Shown: one piece after another, positions 17,682 through 27,487 of the stretch
Position numbering within the stretch: position 1 is the first letter of the stretch
Layout of the letters: every line of letters starts with the position of its first letter
NCBI GenBank assembly: GCA_963934015.1
Contig: CAWVWT010000002.1
Location: 1-64,000 of the forward strand
Direction: 5' to 3'
From: MGIIb-P sp963934015
Lineage (GTDB): Archaea; Thermoplasmatota; Poseidoniia; Poseidoniales; Thalassarchaeaceae
DNA length: 64,000 nucleotides
Position numbers and translations under genes: made by a program
The notes under the pieces: generated by a model
Database searches by the model: none
What the model was told of the DNA's origin: nothing
Seen by the model: the letters and a program-made list of their open reading frames with translations, nothing else

Positions 17682-20471
17682 TCACCCGAGGAGATCATCG
17701 ATGTTCGGTAGGTCCGGGGTTGGTGTGGTCACCGGTTGAACAGGAGCGGGTGCAACTGCTGGTTGTACTGGTGATTGTTGTGCCAGCCATTGACTTCCGT
17801 AGTGATTCCACTGTTCCATGGTCCAGCCAAGTGGTAGACCGTTAGCAGGTACAGGTGGTCCACTTGTCACGACCGGTTCAGGAGCAACTACTTCCGGCAT
17901 GCTCGGTATGTCCACTACTGGCGCGGTATTTGCGAATAGGTCCCGCTCAAATTCAGCCATCGCCCGGTCGCGACCATCGCCTTTTTTCCTGGAATTGGAC
18001 CGAATGGCCAAGATTGCAGCGACAACGCCTACGTTAAACAGAAGCAGCATAGCAATCATGGCAATCGAACCCGTATCCATCTCAAATCCGGCATCTTGTT
18101 CTCCCGCAGTATCCGTTTGATCAGAATCTGTGTTTTGATTAGTCTGATCAGTTTGGTTTTCAACAGGTTCAGTAGTGCTCTCAATAGGGGGGAAGTAAAC
18201 GGTCATGACCGTATCCTTCCACATTCCCTCGATACTAACTCGAGCATTCAATTCTGCTGACTCACCAATCAAATTTGTGTAATCAGCGTAATAGGTTCCA
18301 TTTAGTGCACTTGTGCTTTCTGAAATGGTAGTGTCTCCATCTTGTAAAATCCAAGTCATCTGACAATTACTTTCACATGTGATATTGACTGAAATATTGG
18401 CTGTACGTGTATCACTATCTGGTGCTTCAGACAAGCTCAATTCAATCGACAGCAGTGGGCACCCATTGAGTGACCCCCATACCTCCGGACATCCATCAAC
18501 CGAATCTTTCCGACCATCGTCATCGGTATCACGTTGGTTCGCAGCACAACCACCGTCATCGGTTTCAGCCAGCCATTGTGTGTCTGGACAGAGATCAACA
18601 TCATCGTTGACCCCATCCTCGTCAGTATCACGCTGCCCTGGGCCACACCCCATATCTGTGACATCCTCTTCACCCGGGGGGGTATTAGGACAGGCATCTT
18701 CGTAATTGTAAATTCCATCACCGTCATCATCGAGTTGTGATCCAGAGCAACCCAATTCGTTCACCAGTTCCTCTCGAGGTGTTCGAGGGCAAGCATCCAA
18801 ATCATCTGAGACACCATCTTCATCAGTATCTAACTGGTTGTCGGCACATCCGTCCCCATCGATATCTTCACCCTGGTCGGTTTGAGGGCAGTCATCCTCA
18901 GCATCTACCACGCCATCAGAATCACTGTCAATTTCCCATGAGGAGCAGCCAACGCTGTTAACAGTCCAACCCGGCTGCGTATCTGGGCATTGATCAATAT
19001 CATCCATGACCCCATCTTGGTCAGTATCATTTTGGTTGTCCGCACATCCCACATTATCAACACTCAATCCAGCATCTGTATTTGGGCAGCCATCCTCATC
19101 ATCGATGACACCATCTTCATCTGTGTCAAGTGGTGGAATTTCACAACCATCAGTGTCAACTTGGATACCGGGTATCGTGTGGGGGCAATTGTCCATTGAA
19201 TCAGCCACATTGTCTCCATCGTAGTCGGGAATACCTACAACTTGCTGCACGAACAATGATATTGCTTTGTGCGTGGTTTCAGTTGGGTGTAAGTCATCGA
19301 AGAAGATATACTCTTCAACATTGGGTGCGATGGGATCATTGCTATCACATAGGGCCCCAGAGTGGTCACAAGCTGCATGAGTTGTGTTGGTGATGCCAAA
19401 ATGTTCACCCGACCAAAACAACATTTCAAAGCCTTCCCAAACTGGAATCATGTGTGTAGTGACGCCATATGTACTCGCCAAATTTGCTGCCATTGTATGC
19501 ATCCCTGAGTTGAAGTCAGCAACACGCTGCCCTAGAGCCTGGTTGTCTTCAGCAGAATTACCGCTTGCACTCGGTGTTTTTTCAAGTGCTGGTAGTTCAA
19601 AGAAGATGAATTCTTGGCCACCATCTGCGATTAGTTGCTCTGCATGATTTTCTAAGTTAGTGACAAGCACCTGCGAGTTCGTTTCACCGTAGTTTAGCAG
19701 ATCATTGCCGCCGCCCCAGATGGCGACAGCATCACCTGCGCCCAAATTAAAATTATTATCCCATTCATCAACTTGGAGTCCAATGTTATCAATTGTCCAA
19801 AATGTCTTACCGTCACCGGTTGCAGCACCACCAAATGCACGATTGTTACCGCTGCCACTACCCCGGCCTGCGGCATTGGTGTTGCCGAGCCAATCTTGTG
19901 TATAGTCGGCCCAATTGTTGCCATCTGAATACCGACCTTGCCAATACGGTGGGCTTTCGGGGGTTCCGAACGCACTGTATGAATTCCCAGAATCGGATAA
20001 ACTATCACCGAAAACGAATAAATCTGTATATTGGGGGGACATGGATTTCCAGAATACGGAAAATGGTGCCATTGCGGATACATCAGTCCACCCACTGGAT
20101 GAGTTCAACCCAATTTCAAGAATATACATCATCGATGCATTGGAGACGTGGTGTTCACTGAGTTCAATCTGCATTGCGCTTTGGTCGGCAAAGAACGGAA
20201 TAACTCCTGCACTCACAATCGTTGCAGGTCCCAATAAACTCGAATCATTTGTCCCATGTACCATCCAGTGGAGATCATAATTGTGTCCTAGTGTTAACCC
20301 CCAAAGTCCAATGGTTGCTTCCACAGGCTCATCAGAAGCGAATGTTTTCTCTTCAAATAAAATTGAACCCCCCTCCAATCCGCGTGCTTCTCCAGTTCCA
20401 AGTGGAAGGGAAATCGACCAAGAAACAGTCAGGAGTGTGATGGCCAAAAGAAGAACAAATCGCCGGCCCAT
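17682..20471 (-). CDS. Surface GDSL/SGNH esterase with TSP3 calcium repeats and GWT-type tail
   Basis: A 929-residue exported protein. It has a signal peptide (residues 1-30), a beta-rich N-terminal region, then an SGNH hydrolase domain (about 148-415). The nucleophile is Ser157 in FVFGDSLSDSGN; block III is GGGNDLLN and the Asp/His motif FDDLHPTE. About eight thrombospondin type 3-like repeats follow (about 416-680, DTDEDGVIDDEDGCP type), rich in Asp and Cys and likely calcium-binding. A further Ig-like region leads to a transmembrane helix near 800-825 and a cytoplasmic tail. That tail contains GLPLGWTMEQWNHYGSQWL (residues 878-896) and ends in IDDLLG. It probably cleaves ester bonds in lipids or polysaccharides at the cell surface. 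Confidence 0.88.
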   Translation of the reverse strand: MGRRFVLLLAITLLTVSWSISLPLGTGEARGLEGGSILFEEKTFASDEPVEATIGLWGLTLGHNYDLHWMVHGTNDSSLLGPATIVSAGVIPFFADQSAMQIELSEHHVSNASMMYILEIGLNSSSGWTDVSAMAPFSVFWKSMSPQYTDLFVFGDSLSDSGNSYSAFGTPESPPYWQGRYSDGNNWADYTQDWLGNTNAAGRGSGSGNNRAFGGAATGDGKTFWTIDNIGLQVDEWDNNFNLGAGDAVAIWGGGNDLLNYGETNSQVLVTNLENHAEQLIADGGQEFIFFELPALEKTPSASGNSAEDNQALGQRVADFNSGMHTMAANLASTYGVTTHMIPVWEGFEMLFWSGEHFGITNTTHAACDHSGALCDSNDPIAPNVEEYIFFDDLHPTETTHKAISLFVQQVVGIPDYDGDNVADSMDNCPHTIPGIQVDTDGCEIPPLDTDEDGVIDDEDGCPNTDAGLSVDNVGCADNQNDTDQDGVMDDIDQCPDTQPGWTVNSVGCSSWEIDSDSDGVVDAEDDCPQTDQGEDIDGDGCADNQLDTDEDGVSDDLDACPRTPREELVNELGCSGSQLDDDGDGIYNYEDACPNTPPGEEDVTDMGCGPGQRDTDEDGVNDDVDLCPDTQWLAETDDGGCAANQRDTDDDGRKDSVDGCPEVWGSLNGCPLLSIELSLSEAPDSDTRTANISVNITCESNCQMTWILQDGDTTISESTSALNGTYYADYTNLIGESAELNARVSIEGMWKDTVMTVYFPPIESTTEPVENQTDQTNQNTDSDQTDTAGEQDAGFEMDTGSIAMIAMLLLFNVGVVAAILAIRSNSRKKGDGRDRAMAEFERDLFANTAPVVDIPSMPEVVAPEPVVTSGPPVPANGLPLGWTMEQWNHYGSQWLAQQSPVQPAVAPAPVQPVTTPTPDLPNIDDLLG
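17784..17840 (-). other. GWTM[ED]QW cytoplasmic tail motif, copy 1
   Basis: This stretch encodes GLPLGWTMEQWNHYGSQWL, 33 residues before the end of the esterase. It shares 13 of 19 residues with a tail motif in the TSP3 protein at 32032-32088, although the parts outside the membrane differ. Function unknown. Confidence 0.8.
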
Positions 20472-20544
20472 GTCTGATTGCAGTGGCTACATAGAATTGA
20501 ACTTTACGACAGCGCCTACAACGCATGCGCATGTCAGGGGATTC

Positions 20545-23500
20545 CTAATCAAGAATAGCATCCAATGTAGGGCTATTCGCAACAACGACATCAATGTCGA
20601 GATCTTGGTATTCGCCTTTACCAGTAATCGAGAACATCAGGGTGTGCCAACCGACCAGCATGGCAGGTAGGAGAATTGAACTGGTCAACAAGGCAAATGT
20701 GATGAGCATCATCATCAACAGGAAGAAATTTCTCAATCCTGGGATGTCAACCAAGAGACCAGCACTCAATCCAGCACACGTTGTCGCTGTGGTCTCAAAT
20801 ATGGTTTGTCCAGTTCTGGAAACTGTTTTTACAATTCCAGCAGGGGTCTCTTTCTCTTCGCGAATCCGATCAATGATGTGAATCGAATCATCGACACCAA
20901 TACCGAATACAATGGTTGAGACCATTGCGGTGAATACGTTCACGTTCACATCGCCGCTATACATCAGCAACGGTTGCCACAAAACAACAACTCCTACCGC
21001 CGTCATTGTGAAGAATGCGAGTCTGAATGAGCGGAACAAAATTGCCATTACAACGAGCAGGACAAACATGGTCATTATCGTGGCATCTTTTTGCGCATCA
21101 TGCACCCCCTTATTTATGTCCAAAGAAAGCGGTAAACCACCTGTCAATTCACTGACTTCAACCTGTGGAAGGGAAGGGAATCCAACAGCGAGTAAACCAT
21201 CGATTTCATCTCGCAACGCACCCGCATCTCTGAGATTGATGTAAGGTTGATTTACATACACCAGAGTTTGGGTTTCGCCACCGTCGAATTCACTCACCTC
21301 ATTCATCAACATCGAGCGAACTTCGACGGATAGTGTATCAAAAGCAACATCCACCATTTGTGGTTGGCTGGAGCCCAAGTAGGGTAAACATTCGGGGTGC
21401 AAAATGTCACTAAAGTCGGGATCTTTGGTAATATTCCAACACTCATCGTGTAGGATTTCCCACAGACTTTGTGGCTGGACGCCAGGAATTCCCAAATCAA
21501 CATGTACAGCCCTGAGAATTGTGACCAAACTCACCGTTGTGGTTTCAGGCACATCATCGATTTGGTTTTCCATGGCCGAAATGGAATCGAGTACATCGAG
21601 ATCTCTTATCGGAGCATCGTTTTCCCCCGTATGATCTGTTGCATCAACGATGAACATGTTCGTTTGCCCACCTTCAAACACTCGGCTATATTCTGCCAGT
21701 GTTTGGTAAGACTCAAGGCCAGGTGGGACTTCGTCCGAAGAACCTGTAATGTCGTCACCCATTGTATCGGCCATCAATAGTACACCCACTCCACTAACCG
21801 CAAAGGCCACAAGAATGACTGCCCACCATCCGACGACAGGAATCTTTCCGATTTTTTTCCATGCCTTATCAGCGGTTTCCAATCCACGCTTTCGATATCG
21901 TAGGACCCAACCTAGTACAGGTACCATAATCATCGAGAAGAAGAATGTGCAGATAATTCCAAGGACGAGAGTCAAGCCTACAGTTCGCATTGGCTTGATG
22001 GGAACAAGGAATGGCCAAGCCAGTACACTAAATCCAACGATGGTAGTTAGTGCTGAAAGGAAAATCGCATTTCCAGTAGTCATTACAGCATCCACAGTGG
22101 CATTGAGGTATACATCGGGGTCCCATGGGTCGATCTCTTCTGAGTGCAACCCTTCACGCTGATTCCTCCATGCTTCTTCAGCAGCTTGTTCCAACCGTTC
22201 ATTCCGTCCTTCCTCGATACGATTGATGAGATGTAATGCATAGTCGACCCCAAGTCCAATCAGAATAGGGCCAGCAGCGATAATCATCGGGGTTAATTCG
22301 ATATCTGCCATCACGGTAATGCCAAAGGTCACGGCCAAACTCATGATGATAGGTGTGCCACAGATGATCAGAACTTTTGGATTACGATGTAAAATGAACA
22401 TGGTGATAGCTACGAATGCGAGCGACCAAGGTAGCATGTATTCGAGTTGTTCGTAAACCGCCTCTGAAACATCATGCAGCACAGGGGTTAGGCCAGTGAT
22501 GGTAATTGCACGTCGTACACCATTGTCCGGAGTTCGCCATTCGCTCTCACCAGTTTCATCATTTTCATACCACATTGGTGATAATTTTTCCTCAAACCCC
22601 TTCGCACATAATGGACATTTTAGGTAATGTTCAGCTGAACCAAAGCGATAATCAATATCACCTGCTACAGATGATGGGTGAATGAGCCTTGCCGCATATT
22701 CAAGGAAGGCCTTGTGATCTTTGAGCACGCTCCCCGGCTCCCCTTTTGGATCGTCGCGTGGATCAATTTGAGTATCGGCCATGTCAAAGCGAATTCCCAT
22801 GACGACCACAGCAGTGTCCCAAATTCCATCCGCATTTGTATCACGGACGAATGAATCCATCAGGCTGCCAGCATTTTCGACCATTTCATTGACAGTACCT
22901 TGGTCTGATGGGATGCTGTACCCATCGTTTACACTGGTACTGGAAACAGGGCAATTTTCAAGATTGAATCCGACAACACCATGTTCTTCCATTGCACAAG
23001 TAAATCGCGCACGACTACTGTTTGCTTCCTTGATAATTTGTGCAGGAGATAGTATCCAAACGACACCATCCTTGCGGCCCCTGTCGTTTTTATCCCAATC
23101 CAGACCGCGATCATAGTTGGAGGGGTCACTCACATCATCCCCTTCAAGATAAGATAACTGATTCAGGATGTCGACGCTGGTCACATTGTACTCACAATCG
23201 TCAATTTCTTCACAAGTTCCCCGAGTTGCTCCATCAATTGCATTATCTGTATGAATGTAGAGCATCACGATGTCGGTCGACCAGCCTTCACGAACTTCAA
23301 GCAGTAATTCCTTGGATTCTGCACCATCTGGGAGATACACTTCGACATCGCCATTGATTTGGTGTTGGAAATCAATCGAATATTGGCCAATAAAACCAGT
23401 GACAAGTAACAGGATGACAATGACGGCACCAGGGGATTTGTGTAGAGATCCGTAAAATCCTCGCACTGGCTTTTCGACAGCATCGTGGACAAATTCCCCT

Positions 23501-23625
23501 GCTGAATCCATTTTGTCGGAAAGTCCGACCCACATCAGCCGTAAACGGGTGAAGGCTGACTCACCATCATCATCCGGCAGAACCGGTTCTGATGGATCAT
23601 AACCGCCAGATTTGGGGTCGCTCAT
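20545..23625 (-). CDS. RND/MMPL superfamily transporter with sterol-sensing-like domain
   Basis: A 1026-residue polytopic protein with the RND layout: one N-terminal helix (about 60-80), a large extracytoplasmic loop, a bundle of helices with GLGVDYALHLINRIEEGR, a second loop, and a second bundle with GIGVDDSIHIIDRIREEKE. The two Asp-containing motifs are the usual proton-relay sites of MMPL/HpnN-type exporters, so it probably uses proton or sodium motive force to move lipids or hydrophobic compounds. The first loop is unusual in carrying several Cys pairs, including LKCPLCAKGF and CEEIDDCEY. It lies 73 bases upstream of the surface esterase on the same strand. Confidence 0.9.
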   Translation of the reverse strand: MSDPKSGGYDPSEPVLPDDDGESAFTRLRLMWVGLSDKMDSAGEFVHDAVEKPVRGFYGSLHKSPGAVIVILLLVTGFIGQYSIDFQHQINGDVEVYLPDGAESKELLLEVREGWSTDIVMLYIHTDNAIDGATRGTCEEIDDCEYNVTSVDILNQLSYLEGDDVSDPSNYDRGLDWDKNDRGRKDGVVWILSPAQIIKEANSSRARFTCAMEEHGVVGFNLENCPVSSTSVNDGYSIPSDQGTVNEMVENAGSLMDSFVRDTNADGIWDTAVVVMGIRFDMADTQIDPRDDPKGEPGSVLKDHKAFLEYAARLIHPSSVAGDIDYRFGSAEHYLKCPLCAKGFEEKLSPMWYENDETGESEWRTPDNGVRRAITITGLTPVLHDVSEAVYEQLEYMLPWSLAFVAITMFILHRNPKVLIICGTPIIMSLAVTFGITVMADIELTPMIIAAGPILIGLGVDYALHLINRIEEGRNERLEQAAEEAWRNQREGLHSEEIDPWDPDVYLNATVDAVMTTGNAIFLSALTTIVGFSVLAWPFLVPIKPMRTVGLTLVLGIICTFFFSMIMVPVLGWVLRYRKRGLETADKAWKKIGKIPVVGWWAVILVAFAVSGVGVLLMADTMGDDITGSSDEVPPGLESYQTLAEYSRVFEGGQTNMFIVDATDHTGENDAPIRDLDVLDSISAMENQIDDVPETTTVSLVTILRAVHVDLGIPGVQPQSLWEILHDECWNITKDPDFSDILHPECLPYLGSSQPQMVDVAFDTLSVEVRSMLMNEVSEFDGGETQTLVYVNQPYINLRDAGALRDEIDGLLAVGFPSLPQVEVSELTGGLPLSLDINKGVHDAQKDATIMTMFVLLVVMAILFRSFRLAFFTMTAVGVVVLWQPLLMYSGDVNVNVFTAMVSTIVFGIGVDDSIHIIDRIREEKETPAGIVKTVSRTGQTIFETTATTCAGLSAGLLVDIPGLRNFFLLMMMLITFALLTSSILLPAMLVGWHTLMFSITGKGEYQDLDIDVVVANSPTLDAILD

Positions 23626-23699
23626 CGCTCCACCGAATCGTCATTTCATATTGAAGGGCTCGGATGGAAGAGGTCCTTATAGGACCTCTTGGTTCTTTA

Positions 23700-24665
23700 T
23701 CAGTCAAGGCCGAACTCTTGAATCAGCAGACGCCGCATCAGTCGGCGAGCTCCATGAAGCACGAGTGCTGCAAAGCAAAGTGAAGTACCAAGCATACCAA
23801 TCCAAGCGGCAGTGAGTCCTGGTCCAACTGAAAGCGAAATCGTTCCATCGGTTAACCCCTCGACTTCGTTGAGGCCTCTCATCCCGATGGCAGCACCAGT
23901 TGCTAGTAATGAAATCCCTGGCAAGCCAAAGAAGAGGAGTGGTTTTTTTTGTGAGAGCGAAATGAGGGCGAAACTCAGAACCGTAAATCCATGGGAAAGT
24001 GCTGTGTATCGGCTCCCCTTTGGGACATCATAACGAATTTTAGTTGGTACTTCCCCCACTCGGAGTTGCAGGTCGTCGCAAGCATTGAGTATTTCAAGAC
24101 AAGATTCCATCCCGTCATGGTCGAAGTTTAGGCGTTCTAGGGCTTTGGGTCCAAATGCTCTGAAACCACTTTGTGTATCCTTGATGTTGAGGTCACTTGA
24201 AAGATTGGAAGCCGCAGTGATGACTTTGATTCCAAGTGCGCGATATGTTGGCATACTATCTGCTCCACCTCCTTTGACAAATCGGGATCCGATGACAACA
24301 TCAGCATCGTCCGCTAAAATAGGTGCGAGTAAGGCAGGTATGTCACTCGCATCGTGTTGCCCATCACTATCTAAGATGACAAGTGCTTTTGCACGTCGTT
24401 CTTGAGCGGTGTTAAAGATGGTCTTGAGGGCTCCACCGTAACCTCGATTGGCACGGTGATGGTGAACCGTTGCCCCCAAAGTGCGGGCAATTCGCGATGA
24501 AGCATCTGAAGAACCGTCATCAACACAGAGGACTTCATCGACTTGTGATTGGCATGAAAGTACAACACTTCCGATAGTTTCCTCCTCATTGAAAACAGGC
24601 ATTGCGGCCATGATAGGTCCATCCCAAACAATGGGTTTGACAACCTCTTCAGGCATACCTTCCAT
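23700..24665 (-). CDS. Family 2 glycosyltransferase, dolichol-phosphate mannosyltransferase-like
   Basis: GT2 enzymes of this type load a hexose onto a polyprenyl phosphate for glycosylation outside the membrane. The sequence has MPVFNEEETIGSVV, VDDGSSDASSRIA, the metal-binding DSDGQHDASDI and GSRFVKGGGADSMP, then a QSGFRAF motif. The C-terminal third has two or more membrane helices (about 235-255 and 280-305). The ATG at 24665 is used, with the one at 24656 a close alternative; the frame opens at a GTG. It is divergent from a sugar epimerase gene, and both likely feed surface glycan assembly. Confidence 0.9.
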   Translation of the reverse strand: MEGMPEEVVKPIVWDGPIMAAMPVFNEEETIGSVVLSCQSQVDEVLCVDDGSSDASSRIARTLGATVHHHRANRGYGGALKTIFNTAQERRAKALVILDSDGQHDASDIPALLAPILADDADVVIGSRFVKGGGADSMPTYRALGIKVITAASNLSSDLNIKDTQSGFRAFGPKALERLNFDHDGMESCLEILNACDDLQLRVGEVPTKIRYDVPKGSRYTALSHGFTVLSFALISLSQKKPLLFFGLPGISLLATGAAIGMRGLNEVEGLTDGTISLSVGPGLTAAWIGMLGTSLCFAALVLHGARRLMRRLLIQEFGLD

Positions 24666-24738
24666 GGACAATGGGCCCTTGAGTCCGCATTTCAACACTT
24701 CCCTTTCAGAACCGTCCAGAGGGTGTAAACGGCTAGTG

Positions 24739-24778
24739 CCGCCGGGGGCGGTTGAAACTGATTCATTCCGCTAGGCGG
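24739..24778. promoter_or_regulatory. Two GC-rich inverted repeats in a divergent promoter region
   Basis: Between the glycosyltransferase and the epimerase are two short hairpins: CCGCC-GGG-GGCGG (24739-24751) and CCGC-TAG-GCGG (24768-24778). They lie in the only sizeable (about 185-base) divergent gap of this region. They could be operators or stem structures in the 5' leader, but short GC hairpins also occur by chance. Confidence 0.25.
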
Positions 24779-24850
24779 GGGAGAAATGAATGAAAACAAC
24801 TTGTTCTTGAGAACGTGAGATTGAAGAACAACTCCCCTGTCGCCAGTAGC

Positions 24851-25789
24851 ATGGATGTCCTTGTGACCGGCGGTGCTGGCTTCATTGGTTCGCACCTTGT
24901 TGACCGCTTAGTTGCCCGTGGGGACAATGTTACAGTCTTCGACAACATGAGTAGCGGCCGCCAAGAATTCCTGGCGCACCATGGTAAATCGATTCATTTC
25001 ATTGAAGATGACCTTCTCGACCTCAATGCAGTCAAGGATGCAATGACAGGTATTGATTTCGTTTTCCATCTGGCGGCAAACCCAGATATCCGTTTGGGGA
25101 CCCGGGTCACAGATACTGACCTCAAGCAAGGAACTGTAGCAACGTACAACGTTTTAGAAGCAATGCGCTGTGCAGGCGTGAAAAATATCGCATTTTCTAG
25201 CAGTAGTGTAGTCTATGGCGAGGCGTCCGAAATGCCGACCCCAGAATCATACGGTCCTTTGTTCCCCATCAGTTTGTATGGGGCTAGCAAATTAGGGTCA
25301 GAAGCGCTAATCACCAGTTGGGTTGGCACCTTTGGGCTCAAAGCTTGGTTGTTCCGCTTCGCGAACATCGTGGGCGCGCGCGGTACGCATGGTGTAATAT
25401 TCGACTTCATTCACAAATTGAAGGCTGATCCAAATCGCCTTGAAGTGCTTGGAAATGGTCGTCAGGAGAAGTCATACATGGAAGTCCTAGATTGTGCACG
25501 CGCAATGGTTCATCTAACCGAAACGGCAAATGAACAAGTCAATTGTTTCAATCTGGGAACTCACGACACCTGTAGTGTGCGCCGAATCGCTGAAATTGTT
25601 ATCGAGGAAACAGGATTTGAGAATGTCAGTATCGAATATACCGGTGGCGACCGCGGATGGGCGGGGGACGTTCCGAAAACGATGCTTGACCCTGGTGCAC
25701 TTTTTTCCACAGGATTTGAACCTAATTTCAATTCTGAAACCGCTATACGCCACACCGCTTTCACACTCATACAGGAGATTGGATTGTAA
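24851..25789 (+). CDS. NAD-dependent epimerase/dehydratase (GalE-like SDR)
   Basis: This extended short-chain dehydrogenase interconverts nucleotide sugars. It begins at the ATG at 24851 with MDVLVTGGAGFIGSHLVDRL, a textbook Rossmann start; the frame opens 12 codons earlier at a GTG. The catalytic Ser-Tyr-Lys is seen in SSSSVVYGEA and LYGASKLGSEA, and FRFANIVGARGTHG and SYMEVLDCARAM match UDP-glucose 4-epimerase relatives. Product about 312 residues. The stop TAA overlaps the ATG of the next gene by one base, so it is co-translated with a thioredoxin-like protein and a VKOR protein. That links sugar modification with the exported-protein folding genes. Confidence 0.9.
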   Translation: MDVLVTGGAGFIGSHLVDRLVARGDNVTVFDNMSSGRQEFLAHHGKSIHFIEDDLLDLNAVKDAMTGIDFVFHLAANPDIRLGTRVTDTDLKQGTVATYNVLEAMRCAGVKNIAFSSSSVVYGEASEMPTPESYGPLFPISLYGASKLGSEALITSWVGTFGLKAWLFRFANIVGARGTHGVIFDFIHKLKADPNRLEVLGNGRQEKSYMEVLDCARAMVHLTETANEQVNCFNLGTHDTCSVRRIAEIVIEETGFENVSIEYTGGDRGWAGDVPKTMLDPGALFSTGFEPNFNSETAIRHTAFTLIQEIGL

Positions 25790-26481
25790 TGCAACAAACA
25801 CGACGTAACATGAATTCGCTAGTTGACGATGAGAACGCTGATGCACGAATCAGTTCATTTTTTTCTATTTCTGCTATTTTGACCGTTGTCGGTGTAATCA
25901 TTTGGACATTGGCACCACCCCCTGACATTGGTCCTGCAGAAGGTCAACTTGCCCCCGACATTGTCGGCGAAGCTCATTCCAATGGTGCTTGGGAAGAGTT
26001 CAGGTTGTACGATTACATTAATCATTCATGGACGAAAGGCGAATCCGGTCAACTCATTTTCTTGCAATTCATGGATACCGATTGCCCACATTGTTGGTCA
26101 GATGCACCGAAAATGGATGACCTCTACACCAACTACGGTTCCAATGGTGCTGTAGCATTTGTCACAATTTCAGCTGGCATGCTCAGTTCGGACCATAGCC
26201 GGGGGGAAATCGTCGCTTTCCAAGAGAAGGGCGACCGTGATGGATGTTATCACGACGAGCGTAACTGCCAAAATCGAGATGGTGGAGTACACGATTGGCC
26301 CTATGTTGATGACCTCAGCATGAGGGTATTCAAGGATTATGATATTCCAGGTGTACCCTTCCATCTTTTGTTATCACCTGATGGCACAGTTATATGGAAC
26401 AGTGGGATGCATGGCGAGGACCAAGATCCCTTGAGAGAACCCGCTAGCGCAATTCAGTACCACCTGACGGAGAGTGTTTGA
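25789..26481 (+). CDS. Membrane-anchored thioredoxin-like oxidoreductase (CPHC)
   Basis: A 230-residue protein with one N-terminal helix (about 24-42) that anchors a thioredoxin-fold domain outside the cell. The active site is Cys99-Pro-His-Cys102 in DTDCPHCWSD, the CPHC dipeptide typical of oxidising DsbA-like proteins. A cis-Pro loop is seen in GVPFHLLL. An extra Cys pair (DGCYHDERNCQNRDGG) forms an insertion. It overlaps the epimerase stop and is immediately followed by VKOR, its probable reoxidation partner. Met8 is an alternative start. Confidence 0.88.
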   Translation: MQQTRRNMNSLVDDENADARISSFFSISAILTVVGVIIWTLAPPPDIGPAEGQLAPDIVGEAHSNGAWEEFRLYDYINHSWTKGESGQLIFLQFMDTDCPHCWSDAPKMDDLYTNYGSNGAVAFVTISAGMLSSDHSRGEIVAFQEKGDRDGCYHDERNCQNRDGGVHDWPYVDDLSMRVFKDYDIPGVPFHLLLSPDGTVIWNSGMHGEDQDPLREPASAIQYHLTESV

Positions 26482-27114
26482 ATGGATCCAGTAATGGTGG
26501 AGTATGGCCCACTGGCTGTTTTCCTTTCCATCATGGCGATTGGTTGTTTGATTGCGAGCAATCAGAAAATATCACAATTCGAAGAAATGGGACAAATGCG
26601 ACGTCGTTTGCTCGGATTATTTGTCATTGAGATGGGTGGTTTGGCGGCCAGTGCTTGGACGTTGATGATCCACAATCAAATGGTGACAGGTGGCTCGGAA
26701 TTCTGTGCTGCCGAGGGTATTGTTCAATGCGGTTCTGTCATTGGAGACCCAATTTATTCGGAATTTTTCGGAGTGCCATGGGGCGTCATCGGAATCGGGG
26801 CATTCTCAGTTTTAGGTTGGCTTACTCTTTCCATGTTCTTGGAAATGAAAGCGGACTGGGCCAAGTCATACGCTGACTATGCATGGTGGTTGAGCATACC
26901 GAGTGTCCCAGGAATTGCGTGGCTGGTTCTCGTCGAACTCTTTCTTGTCGAGGGAGCACCACATATCTGCCCGTATTGCACAAGTGTTCACATTGCTCTC
27001 ATCGCATGCATGTACATTCTCTACACGATTCGAAATGAACGTGATGAGGGCACATGGGAAGTGACGGCACAGTTGTCTAAAGCTGAACTTCTCGCCAAGG
27101 CGCGCAAGAAGTAA
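26482..27114 (+). CDS. VKOR family disulfide-generating membrane oxidoreductase
   Basis: VKOR proteins pass electrons from thiol-oxidising partners to quinones and so drive disulfide formation. This 210-residue protein has about four or five helices, the quinone-side CXXC Cys163-Pro-Tyr-Cys166 in HICPYCTSVH, and the loop Cys pair Cys75 and Cys83 in EFCAAEGIVQCGS, all at the family's spacing. It follows the CPHC thioredoxin-like gene without a gap. The two form a complete oxidative folding pair for the Cys-containing surface proteins of this region. Confidence 0.92.
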   Translation: MDPVMVEYGPLAVFLSIMAIGCLIASNQKISQFEEMGQMRRRLLGLFVIEMGGLAASAWTLMIHNQMVTGGSEFCAAEGIVQCGSVIGDPIYSEFFGVPWGVIGIGAFSVLGWLTLSMFLEMKADWAKSYADYAWWLSIPSVPGIAWLVLVELFLVEGAPHICPYCTSVHIALIACMYILYTIRNERDEGTWEVTAQLSKAELLAKARKK

Positions 27115-27405
27115 TCAGGGTTGGTATGTGCCACCAATTTCGAAGAGTGCGACATCTGTCCGCATATCGACTGGTTCCATTCGGATTACAGTAACGTCAA
27201 GGCGGGTCTCTGACGCATAGTGCGCGCGCAAGATATCATACAATCTACCCTGAACATCTGCCATTTTCGCACCACGCAGAATGGTCACCATGCGGATCGG
27301 ATTATCCTCCGGAAGCTCGACGATGTACTCGACAAGCCATTCTCGATCTACTTGAGCGTCCCCTAGACGCTCTTCTTCTCTCTCTTCAGGGATGTACGCC
27401 ATCAT
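27115..27405 (-). CDS. Small cytoplasmic protein, unknown
   Basis: A 96-residue soluble protein with an acidic N-terminus (EEREEERLGD) and an alternating helix/strand pattern including EYIVELPEDNPIRMVTILRG and RLDVTVIRMEPVDM. Two adjacent ATGs can start it. Its stop abuts the VKOR stop. No family is recognised; a small alpha-beta fold seems likely. Confidence 0.65.
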   Translation of the reverse strand: MMAYIPEEREEERLGDAQVDREWLVEYIVELPEDNPIRMVTILRGAKMADVQGRLYDILRAHYASETRLDVTVIRMEPVDMRTDVALFEIGGTYQP

Positions 27406-27487
27406 AGTAATAGTTGCACTGGCAGACTATGAATGCTTCGCAGTATATCGTTTGAACAAAATAACGAGGGTATGATATAGGACTACT

